This document shows, piece by piece, positions 39,201 through 47,209 of a stretch of DNA of 64,000 nucleotides. The notes under the pieces are model-generated. The model was not told the DNA's origin, did not search any database, and was given only the letters and a program-made list of their open reading frames with translations. The DNA comes from a virus: positions 1 to 64,000 of the IMG/VR virus record IMGVR_UViG_3300042463_000207, one strand, 5' to 3'. The translations under genes were made by a program, and so were the position numbers. Each line of letters starts with the position of its first letter. Position 1 is the stretch's first letter.

Positions 39201-40842
39201 ATAACCGTGTTGCAGCCGCACTTGGTTCATAGTTACTAGCCTCAGTAAATACTTTTTTACTTTCATCAAATCCATACCATCTATCACCAGGTTGACGTCC
39301 CCATGCATCTACACTTTCTACAACAACTGGAGTAGCTGAACTAGAAGAAGAATTTGATTGATTTCTCTGTACATTAGATACTGTAGCTACAGGTGTTTCC
39401 TTACCTTTTTGTTCATTAACAGTAGTAGATTTATTTTCAGGAGTATTTTTATCTACTTCCTTGAGTGATTCCTGGTTAACTGCATCTGCTGCAAGATTAG
39501 TATATGTTTTAACAGCATCAAAAGTTCTTGTATATTTTCTTGCTGCTGTATTACCTGATCCATAACCATAAACTTGTGCAGCCATTGGGTTGCTTAATTG
39601 TTGTAATGGTAATGGGTCAAAGTACATTGTGTACTGTTTTGGACCAAAGAGCCCGGACTTTCTTACATCAACTTCTCTAAGGTTTGGAATGTTACCAAAT
39701 CTTTTCATAGCTCTTCTATAAAAACCTTTAGGAAGATCATCTCCTACAATCATACCATTCTGAGCTTTTATTGTTTCATTCATTGGCTCACCAAAAATTC
39801 CGCTAGCAGTTTGAGAATATAATTGTAAGTGGTGCATTGGATTCTCTACATCCTGTTCTGGCATAGGTACACCACCTTCCTGCATCATCTGATCATACTG
39901 TTGTTCAATCTGATTTTGCATTGCTGACATCTGTGCATCATTCTTTATAGAATCTGTAAACAATTTTAGTCTACCCTCTCTAAAGTTTGCTCCTGTTGGA
40001 TCACCTTGATTTGGATCTACATCACTTCCATTTGTTCCTCCCATTTGTTTTTTAAGGAGGCCCATAACAGAGGTTACATATTTCTTTTTTGCTTTTTTAT
40101 AAGCACCACCATTTTGTAACTTAGAATAATCTAAAGTTGTATTAGCATATTCTTTTTGAGCATACGGTGACATTGATTCCTCTCCAGAGTTCCAGGCCAT
40201 TCGTGAAACTAAATCATAACCAGTCATTGGTTGTACCAGATCTTCGTAGTTATCTGCACTTGGTAAAGCAACATCATATTCTCCACCACTCTGATATCTT
40301 CTCATTGTAGAACCACCATATCTTTGTTCAGCAAGTGGATCTAAAGCCTCATCAAGAATATCTGGACCTTGATCTGAATCATCCATTACAATATCTGAAC
40401 CAGTATCATCAAATAGATCATAGTCAGTTTCTTGTTCAGGATTTTCTGTAATTACGGCATCTTTTGTTAGAGGATTCTCTTTTATTCTTGGCTGACCTGT
40501 TTCCTCCTCATAAGTTTTATCATCTTCTCTTTCAATATCCTCTGTGAGTTTTTCAGCAATTGTAACATATAGTTCAGTAGCTGCATCAACAGGCACACCC
40601 ATAATATTTACCAACTTAAATAGCGTCTCTTCTTTTGCTACTTGGTTAGTAATATCATTAACAACAAATTGAATTATCTGTCCTGATTTATCTTGTTGTT
40701 GGGTTGGTTGTGCGCCAGGGTATCCTAGCATAGATGGATCTGGAGTACCTCCCATTTGTGCCTTAGCAAGGAACTTAGAGGTCTTGTTCACATACTTTCC
40801 TTTGCCATCCGGAGCCTTATAAATTCTTACTTTTTTCTTCAT
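36250..40842 (-). CDS. Large repeat-containing virion protein, 1530 aa
   Basis: A low-complexity, Gln/Pro/Asp-rich protein punctuated by short Gly-Gly motifs: AQMGGT, RYGGS, YQSGGE, LQNGGA, KQMGGT, MQEGGV, LQYGGT, YMQGGG, KYGGA, AQMGGY and, at the very end, EIREYMANGGQIEF. Two copies of a small module are visible: EVDVRKSGLFGPKQYTMYF near residue 391 and AIDVRKRGITGRPKKYTIYY near residue 825. Residues 560-680 contain Tyr-rich strands (YYKENGRYYKQV, FGNWVYYDEKAGKF). No enzymatic motif. The start is preceded by TTTAGTATATAC, close to an element found at two other late genes. The context, between the tail lysin and the cargo genes, suggests a packaged or structural protein of unknown role. It could be a substrate that is cleaved at its GG motifs. 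Confidence 0.7.
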   Translation of the reverse strand: MKKKVRIYKAPDGKGKYVNKTSKFLAKAQMGGTPDPSMLGYPGAQPTQQQDKSGQIIQFVVNDITNQVAKEETLFKLVNIMGVPVDAATELYVTIAEKLTEDIEREDDKTYEEETGQPRIKENPLTKDAVITENPEQETDYDLFDDTGSDIVMDDSDQGPDILDEALDPLAEQRYGGSTMRRYQSGGEYDVALPSADNYEDLVQPMTGYDLVSRMAWNSGEESMSPYAQKEYANTTLDYSKLQNGGAYKKAKKKYVTSVMGLLKKQMGGTNGSDVDPNQGDPTGANFREGRLKLFTDSIKNDAQMSAMQNQIEQQYDQMMQEGGVPMPEQDVENPMHHLQLYSQTASGIFGEPMNETIKAQNGMIVGDDLPKGFYRRAMKRFGNIPNLREVDVRKSGLFGPKQYTMYFDPLPLQQLSNPMAAQVYGYGSGNTAARKYTRTFDAVKTYTNLAADAVNQESLKEVDKNTPENKSTTVNEQKGKETPVATVSNVQRNQSNSSSSSATPVVVESVDAWGRQPGDRWYGFDESKKVFTEASNYEPSAAATRLYSAANPEGNYYKENGRYYKQVGQDYFEIVDPARIKQLKESKVLNYQKLPGVNTTYSKDAFGNWVYYDEKAGKFKPSSDKNRLEALEAGKARSAAFGTLKDKPGYYYRIANDGSFIKFKGDPAKHTRSKQPITTIKKGDKEYNYVAKNIKVSETLLPTVAPMAGNLDDYLKKLRDAGVLQYGGTIENPFSNPLEPLQKFVGGGYDPSIPDLTEDNIQYMNSKDITDAYMQGGGFIKNFIPANLTRSAQNDVVQRIYNPVTGQTRQGGPGAGNYISAIDVRKRGITGRPKKYTIYYGSEGDPRYENLITLDGAKGKDTKTTQKSQKQQALENAGYGDRTDVSGLKGKSKRAIRQGERQRDRDLKKLYEVDPTSVEFTAIDQNAPFDYTQPKPKLSAQDYLTTSWGDVRGDLNPDLQTNLDEFLKTDPTPEQIDDKVAELLEQRARDMGPDPSFFASPEQEKINQSNLQRNPMFMGFNKGPVNTQQEDVVEGNDMVQEGDVPYPTVGFGDLMSNVGPVAGEEDQLTPEEDAAARAQFAQEYMGDSTPYDPNTALVTPGMIDYNFIQDPEAAYNARLQELNPMTDMGAWSGMSGPADILEPGVNPFELPVGGGEEYYPPFAQPVIQPVKPSVKPNQNKRQTLDEWKASERKRPNYGKTYTYKPNMTGMQKDPDYIRAMQAAGKDGVVTNQESENAIRIFKQKQAQQEKDRIASQAQRAINQIMNSSASAAEKNKAREKVVLQMQQRWDVIDRAANSRKYGGALSRFVNGGNNQPFTGENPVAYTNNPLMQGKSDLDLISLNSGIQGAQGQVNWGQLSPTNTVTQQNNDGTRSYGVDASYKGTQPTEIRIDPMQKEEYQVDKTYSEPLAIDVKNKLSQGEREARLIAGNSLLRGIAGYKNRIDDTKQMEGFYDNLTADNLYASDPSRDRGDYAESGLYRPDEQGQTWYGRSAQMGGYVDDDFEDGEEVYMTDEEIREYMANGGQIEFI

Positions 40843-40904
40843 TACACAGTGTATATACTAAATATAGTAAATTAAAATTTAAACTGTAAACTTATTTAGT
40901 TTAC
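40843..40904 (-). promoter_or_regulatory. Hairpin plus TTAGTATATA element before the 1530-aa gene
   Basis: At the 3' end of the tail-lysin gene GTAAACT/AGTTTAC form a 7-bp hairpin with a 5-base loop (40886-40904) that includes the lysin stop codon. On the minus strand an AT-rich stretch follows and then TTTAGTATATAC at about 40850-40862, nine bases before the ATG at 40842. The hairpin has only an interrupted T-tract, so termination may be weak; the second element resembles the exact 11-mer at 55134 and 57464. Confidence 0.4.
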
Positions 40905-43900
40905 TTATATCCTCTGCTCTTTAAGTACTTGAGAATTCTTCTGTACTCACTATCAGTTATATCTGGTTTTCTACCTGGTGCAACCATAGCGTGCGTAATA
41001 ATATCTTCAGTACTTACATTATACTTTCTAGCAAGTTGGTCAAAGTACTCTACAAAAGATTTAATCTGAGCACTTGTTAGTGGCTTAACATTTGTATCTC
41101 CTTGGAACTCAACACCAATACCAAAGTCATTCACATTACTTCTACCATCCCATGATGATTTTCCGGCATGAAAAGTTACTTGATCTGGAGATGCATAGAT
41201 AGTTCTTTGTCCATCTTCTTCAATTACAATATGTGCTGATGTTTCACTACTAGGATTCATGAAGTGATTGTATACATATTTGTTATTGTTCTTCTCATCA
41301 GTAGAACCTGTATGGTGAAGAACCACTTTCTTCACTTCATTTTTTAAAGGACTACCCTGTATAAAACTCTGACTTTTAGTAGTTCTAATATTTGGCATTC
41401 CCTCAACCATTACCTCAGGATATTTATAAGATGGAGTACTTTCTATTTCTATTTTCCTTTGACTAGCTTCAATTTGTTTTCTAAGTTTTTGAGCCTTAGC
41501 AATTCTATCTTGTTCCTGTTTATTAATAATAGTTTGAAAACTATCAACAGTCATAATAGGTGATGAGTTACTAACATCATATTTGTTTAATATAGTAGAC
41601 ATACTATCTACACTAACCTCAGGAACTGGTTTTGGTTTTGGCTTAAGAGTCTCTTGTGGTTTTGGACTAGTTGTAGGTCTAGGAGTTGTACTTTGAGTTT
41701 TTAGAGATGCTGAAGGTTTGTAAGACAGCCCCTCAGTATTAAGGTTAATACTTGGAGCAACAGTAACTTTTGGTTTAGAAGTAGTTCTCGGAGTATATCC
41801 TACATTTGATGTAGTGGTTTTTTTATTTACAGCTTTACCAGCATCTGGTTTGTAATCTAGTTCTTCTACTACAAAACCACCATTAGCATATTGTTGTATT
41901 TCATCATCAGATAACTCCATTATAATACCACCATCCTGGTATTCCATATCTTGTTGCATCTCTTCTTGACCTGCAAGACCAGTAGCTCCAACACCAAGAC
42001 CAACAGGTATGGCATATGGTGCAATACCCTTAATCTTATTAAGATTTTTAGAAAGGGTCTTAAATGATTTTTCAGTAGGCTTCATAATGTCAAAGATCCT
42101 AAGATCTAAGAATTTGAATTCTGGATTAGACATGTATGCTTCATAAAGTTTTTCCAACATCTCTGGTGTAACTTTATCAAAATCATTTTTAATTAACCCA
42201 ATTCTCTTTAGAGCAGGACGTAGTTCAACTGCAAAAGCAGTTGGTTCCATACTACCAAAATTATTACCTCCTTCTAAGAAATATTCTTTTGAACTATTAA
42301 AGTATCCATCTGGATCTTTATACTTTTTTATTCCTTGACTAGTAAGATTATATGGGGCTGTTTCAGATAGTACTTTATTTGGATCAATAGACTGAAATAA
42401 GTATTCCGGTGCTTCATCTAAAAGATCAATATTATCAATTAGATCTCTATCAATTGCTGAATTTGAATTGAGTGGTATGAATGAACCTTCTGTTATATGC
42501 CCAAATTCATGATACATAGTTGGTTCTAGGTTTCCAATACTTGTATACGGGTTACCAAGATTTATTGAGTTTTCTAGTAAGTCTGCATTTGCATTACTTC
42601 TATTTAAATACTGAGTTGCATTTTTTAAACTAGCTTCAGCATTTTTTAATTGTAGTTCTAGATCTAGAACATCTTGATTAAGTACTCTTTGAGTTTTCTT
42701 ATAGTCTGCTTGAGATATATTACCCGCATCGTATTCTCTTCTTAATTGGTTCCTTTCATTAACCTTATCTTTTAGACTTTTCCCTATGTTTTTAACACGC
42801 ATTTCTTCACCTGAAATTTGCATGAACATGTCATCATATTGAGTTTCTTCAATACGTTTAATATAGTCATCAACTGTAAGTTTTGTAAAACCCTCTGTAT
42901 TTCTTGGATCTGTTTTAGCAAGAGAACCTGATATAGTTTGCTTTAATATCACATCATTAATACCATTAGGATTAACTATTCTTTCAAGATCTGCAGCAGT
43001 TAATTCATCCCATGACCCTAATCCAGAGTTCTTAGCAGCTCTAGTGCCCATAAGTCCTCTGTTATTTTGATAATTTTTAACTCTCTCAATTATACTATTA
43101 ATTTCATTAGCATCTGAATTTTTAATTATTTCTGGAAGTTTTACTTTATACTCATCTTCTAATTGAAGATAATTGCCCTCATCATATGATCCTTTTAGAT
43201 TGTTATCATCAATGAATTCTTGAATTCTACGTCTTCCTTCCGGGGTATTAAGATCTTTTAATTTTTGTTCTTGCAAGTCATTAAATGTAAGGAATGCTTC
43301 ATCTTGACCCATTATGGTTTGTTTTCTAAGAGTTTCTAGATCTGACAATGCATTCTGTTGTGCAGTTCCTCTTGGAAGTCTAGGACTTGGTGTCGGTGTT
43401 TCTGGAACCGCATTTAATGATATACGGTTGCCTCCAGGTCTGATCTGTTCTAGACCAGCATATCTAACTGGTATTCTTGGTGTATCTGGAAAGTCATCCA
43501 TCTTAAACTTAAGATCATCACCCATAATAAGTTTCTTAAAAGCTTCATTAGTTACTTTAGACTTATCAATCTTATCTAGAGCTTCTTTTGCACCAAATCC
43601 TGATAGTTCATCAGATACAGCTTTTAGTTCTTTAAGTTCTTGTTGTAAGTTATCATAGAGCTCTTTATTTTTTGGATTAAACCACTCATATTGTCCAGCA
43701 GGTAGTTCTAGTGGTTGTTGTCCAGTAAATCTACGTAGTGCCTCTGCTTGTTGTACAGCTGCTTCTGATGTACCAAGTGCTCTATTACCAGTAAGATAAT
43801 AACTTTGGAATGGGGTAGTTGCTGTGTTACCTCTTAGAGCTTCAATAGCTCTTAGATCATCAAGTGTTGCTGCAGGCTTGCCAAGATTTTTAGCTATACC

Positions 43901-46900
43901 AAATCCAGGAGCAACAGATAAAGCTGTCATGCCAGCATCAAATAGGGCATCTCCTGTATTTTCCCAAGATGGATTTTCAAATGCTCTACCAATACTATTT
44001 ACTGTACCAGGAATCATTTTGAGTCCTTGAGCAACCATACCTGGGCCTATAAAATATGATGCAAAGTCAATAGCTTTATTTACATTATTGTTTGCAGTAA
44101 CAGGATCTTCAAGTCCGGCAGCTTCTAATCTATTCTCATAGTTAGTCATGTTCCATGGAGTAGTAACTGTACCCTTTGGTCTTAATGCATATGATGCATA
44201 GTCAAGTGGATTAGTTACTACATCCCAACCTTTATCTACATAGTCACCTAGTGTTAAATTCTTTGGAGCCTTTCCTGGATCTAATGAGACCAGGTTCTTT
44301 CTCTCTTTAGTAGTTCCATATGGATTAATAGTAGGACCACTCATAGTAGGCTTATACACTCCAGCATCTACATAAGCTCTATTGTAGATATCCTGGTAAG
44401 CATCATCGTATTCTTCTTGAGTTAATGGTTTACCAGTTTGTTGTTGATGGTATTTAGCATAATCATCTGCAGTCTTTTGAATCTTATCTTCTACAACTTC
44501 CATTTTACTCTTACCGGTAACTTGAAAGTTCTTGTCAAATTGTTCCTGTGCAGCTTTATCTTGAACAGTAGGTTTTTTAGCTGGGGTAGGTTTTGGTGCG
44601 GCTGTATATGCACTTCTCTGAGTTGCATATAGGTCATCATATGTAGCATCATATAATGGTTTAGCTTTCTTATCTAGTACAGCTGCTCTCTTTTTTACAT
44701 CACCTTTTGATAAGGGTTGAAACTTTCCAGATCTATTCCAGTCTACTTCCCATCTACCATTTACTTTTCTATAGACACCTCCGCTACCTTCAACTGTATA
44801 GAAATTAGTTCTTGGATCTGGTGAACCACCTTCTTGTGCAACATTAAGTTCTGGTTTATTATCTTCAGTTTTAGACATATTATTTAGCAACCAGATAATC
44901 TCTTCATCACTAAATGTATCTTGGAGTTGTCTCATTGGATCAAAACCTGATTTGTCACCTTTTTCAAACTGATAGTTCTTTAGTTTTTTATAGTACAAAT
45001 CTGGTGAAACACCTTGTGTAAATGGATCATATAGGCCAGCTTCTTTTGATAACTGTCTAATAGCATTAAGTCTTGCTCTTACTTCAGTTGGTTCACCTAC
45101 ATAGTCTGATGAGAATTCTTTAAAATTGTCATCTACTTGTTCTTTATATTCAGGGTATTCTTTAAACATAGGATCATACTCATCTTTATAGTTATGGTAT
45201 GCCCTACTATCTGCAATAGTCTTTGCCTTGTTTTTATTTACATAATCAACATCTCTCTGTGGAATTAATCTACTTCTCTTACCCCTAACTGGTCTATCAG
45301 AAGAATGGGATAACTCATGAGAGTGAGTACCGCGTGTACGGAATCCTTCAGGAAGAATTACAATCTGACCAGTAGCATTCATTGAGTAACCACCTGTATT
45401 TGGCTCATCTTCTGGTTGTGGTAATATTTGCAATGGTGGAGTTGAATCAAGTTGTTGTTGACGCATCTTCTTCATGTACTCATAAGACTCAGGACTTCTT
45501 GCACCTGCTTTTAACATCTTATCATACATAGGAGAATTTTGCCAATCTTTCATAAACTGATATCCCTCATAGTATCTTCTATTTTCTCTAAGCGCATCAT
45601 CTACATTAATGTCATCTTTTTCAGCTGCTCTATTTAGTCTGTAAGCATGTTCAGGTACACATCTACCTGCTTTTGGATCAAATATATATCCAGGAGGACA
45701 CGGTCTAGCAACTTCATTTGTAGCATCAACATCTTCTACTATATACCCACCCATTTGATATTGTTCAATTTCTTCTGGAGAAAGTTCTAGTTCTATTGCT
45801 CCTTCAGGTCCACCTTCTATTTGTGGTAATACTACATTAGTTGCATCAGGAACATTAGCTAATGGAATTGTTACACCATTACTTGGTTTCTCAGGTATAG
45901 GTTGTGTTAGATTATCAATAACATTTAGTGTCCACTGATTTCTTCTAGTAAGTGGATCTTTGCCGCCATATCTTGTATGTTCAGCTATCATAGTCTTAGT
46001 ATCTCCTTCAACAACAGCTTTAACAAACTTTGGGAATTCTGCTAAAGTACCAAGATTATATTGGTAGTCTACCAAGAGCATTTGTCTATCTTGTGGTAGT
46101 GAGTCAAATGTACCTTCTCCAAATTTAGCATCTACTTGTTTTTTAGCTAGTGCTTGGTTTTGTAGTACATCTTTTAATAATAGTGCTTCTGCTTGTTCAT
46201 CTGATATACCTTGATAGTATGGACTATTTCTTGAAGTAAGTTTATGTCCATAAGCAATGGTATCTAAACCTCCTTCAGGACTAGGATGAGGATACCATTT
46301 ACCACTTCTGTAACCCTTTTTAATATTGTTTTCTTGGTTTTTAAGATCAGCAAGATATCTCTTCATTGTTTTTGGATCAAGATCAAAAGGAGATGCTGCT
46401 GCTCCACCTATTTGATATTCTTTTCTATAAGATGGATCTGGTGTTACTTCTTTATAATGTTCTGCAAAGTACTGTGCATCATCTGGATTATCAAACCGCA
46501 TGGCTTCTGCAGACTCAGGTCCAAAATCACCAAGCATAAGTTGACCATTAACATCTTGTATTAATGGTACGGCATAGTTATCCATAGATGCCATAAAATG
46601 AGTTCCAGTATCCCCGTCATCAAATACATATGGTTGATCAGGAGCTACTACCATTCTTTGTGCTGCAGGATTACCATGCATGTAAGCATAAGCTAATCTT
46701 GCTTTCATCATAGCATTATTAGCATCATCAATAGCTTCCTGTGTGCTTATACCACCCTCTTGATAATATGCAGCATTGGGGTCAAATACTTTTCTTTTTC
46801 TAGACTTTGGTTTTGCAAAGAGATAGTTTTCAGTAAATAATTTGTTGGTAGCTTCTAGACTCCTTGAAAATTTTTTAGATGCTAGACCTTTCTTACTTGG

Positions 46901-47209
46901 CTTTGGCATCTTAACTAGACTCTTAGGTGTACCACCTTTTTTCATTTGTGGATACTCATCTACATAGTCTGCTCCAGGAAATACGTAATCTTGTCCTGGA
47001 TACATCATTTGTGGTTCTCCCATATTAGGGTATGCCATAACAGGATATGGTACACCCTGCATTGTAATTTTATCAGATGGAATTCTAGTTATCTCACCTG
47101 GGTATGCCCATTGACCTCTTGGATCTTCAATAATATTTTTAGGTGCAGCAAATCTCTTAGTCTTATTTAACTCTCTAGTAGCTTTGCTTAATACTTTTTT
47201 GTTACCCAT
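40901..47209 (-). CDS. Giant tail lysin: lysozyme, two zinc-peptidase motifs, amidase; 2102 aa
   Basis: Several catalytic domains lie in one chain. (1) A GH24/T4-lysozyme-like domain at about 285-440: Glu293, then GGLDTIAYGHKLT with Thr317 and Gly321-His322, as in T4 lysozyme. (2) HELSH at 631-635, with PTEVRARL about 90 residues on as a possible third ligand, a zincin. (3) HEFGH at 1567-1571, with EPTAFAVELRP downstream, a second zincin-like motif. (4) A C-terminal N-acetylmuramoyl-L-alanine amidase_2/PGRP domain, about 1940-2102: HHTG (1965-1968), SAHIVIEEDG, and HAMVAPGRKPD (H2073, D2083). The domains are separated by linkers with Gly-Gly motifs (YQIGG, YQMGG, YQDGG). The gene overlaps the muzzle gene as TAATG. 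It presumably opens the cell wall during entry and may also act at exit; being virion-borne is inferred from the operon. Confidence 0.85.
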   Translation of the reverse strand: MGNKKVLSKATRELNKTKRFAAPKNIIEDPRGQWAYPGEITRIPSDKITMQGVPYPVMAYPNMGEPQMMYPGQDYVFPGADYVDEYPQMKKGGTPKSLVKMPKPSKKGLASKKFSRSLEATNKLFTENYLFAKPKSRKRKVFDPNAAYYQEGGISTQEAIDDANNAMMKARLAYAYMHGNPAAQRMVVAPDQPYVFDDGDTGTHFMASMDNYAVPLIQDVNGQLMLGDFGPESAEAMRFDNPDDAQYFAEHYKEVTPDPSYRKEYQIGGAAASPFDLDPKTMKRYLADLKNQENNIKKGYRSGKWYPHPSPEGGLDTIAYGHKLTSRNSPYYQGISDEQAEALLLKDVLQNQALAKKQVDAKFGEGTFDSLPQDRQMLLVDYQYNLGTLAEFPKFVKAVVEGDTKTMIAEHTRYGGKDPLTRRNQWTLNVIDNLTQPIPEKPSNGVTIPLANVPDATNVVLPQIEGGPEGAIELELSPEEIEQYQMGGYIVEDVDATNEVARPCPPGYIFDPKAGRCVPEHAYRLNRAAEKDDINVDDALRENRRYYEGYQFMKDWQNSPMYDKMLKAGARSPESYEYMKKMRQQQLDSTPPLQILPQPEDEPNTGGYSMNATGQIVILPEGFRTRGTHSHELSHSSDRPVRGKRSRLIPQRDVDYVNKNKAKTIADSRAYHNYKDEYDPMFKEYPEYKEQVDDNFKEFSSDYVGEPTEVRARLNAIRQLSKEAGLYDPFTQGVSPDLYYKKLKNYQFEKGDKSGFDPMRQLQDTFSDEEIIWLLNNMSKTEDNKPELNVAQEGGSPDPRTNFYTVEGSGGVYRKVNGRWEVDWNRSGKFQPLSKGDVKKRAAVLDKKAKPLYDATYDDLYATQRSAYTAAPKPTPAKKPTVQDKAAQEQFDKNFQVTGKSKMEVVEDKIQKTADDYAKYHQQQTGKPLTQEEYDDAYQDIYNRAYVDAGVYKPTMSGPTINPYGTTKERKNLVSLDPGKAPKNLTLGDYVDKGWDVVTNPLDYASYALRPKGTVTTPWNMTNYENRLEAAGLEDPVTANNNVNKAIDFASYFIGPGMVAQGLKMIPGTVNSIGRAFENPSWENTGDALFDAGMTALSVAPGFGIAKNLGKPAATLDDLRAIEALRGNTATTPFQSYYLTGNRALGTSEAAVQQAEALRRFTGQQPLELPAGQYEWFNPKNKELYDNLQQELKELKAVSDELSGFGAKEALDKIDKSKVTNEAFKKLIMGDDLKFKMDDFPDTPRIPVRYAGLEQIRPGGNRISLNAVPETPTPSPRLPRGTAQQNALSDLETLRKQTIMGQDEAFLTFNDLQEQKLKDLNTPEGRRRIQEFIDDNNLKGSYDEGNYLQLEDEYKVKLPEIIKNSDANEINSIIERVKNYQNNRGLMGTRAAKNSGLGSWDELTAADLERIVNPNGINDVILKQTISGSLAKTDPRNTEGFTKLTVDDYIKRIEETQYDDMFMQISGEEMRVKNIGKSLKDKVNERNQLRREYDAGNISQADYKKTQRVLNQDVLDLELQLKNAEASLKNATQYLNRSNANADLLENSINLGNPYTSIGNLEPTMYHEFGHITEGSFIPLNSNSAIDRDLIDNIDLLDEAPEYLFQSIDPNKVLSETAPYNLTSQGIKKYKDPDGYFNSSKEYFLEGGNNFGSMEPTAFAVELRPALKRIGLIKNDFDKVTPEMLEKLYEAYMSNPEFKFLDLRIFDIMKPTEKSFKTLSKNLNKIKGIAPYAIPVGLGVGATGLAGQEEMQQDMEYQDGGIIMELSDDEIQQYANGGFVVEELDYKPDAGKAVNKKTTTSNVGYTPRTTSKPKVTVAPSINLNTEGLSYKPSASLKTQSTTPRPTTSPKPQETLKPKPKPVPEVSVDSMSTILNKYDVSNSSPIMTVDSFQTIINKQEQDRIAKAQKLRKQIEASQRKIEIESTPSYKYPEVMVEGMPNIRTTKSQSFIQGSPLKNEVKKVVLHHTGSTDEKNNNKYVYNHFMNPSSETSAHIVIEEDGQRTIYASPDQVTFHAGKSSWDGRSNVNDFGIGVEFQGDTNVKPLTSAQIKSFVEYFDQLARKYNVSTEDIITHAMVAPGRKPDITDSEYRRILKYLKSRGYK

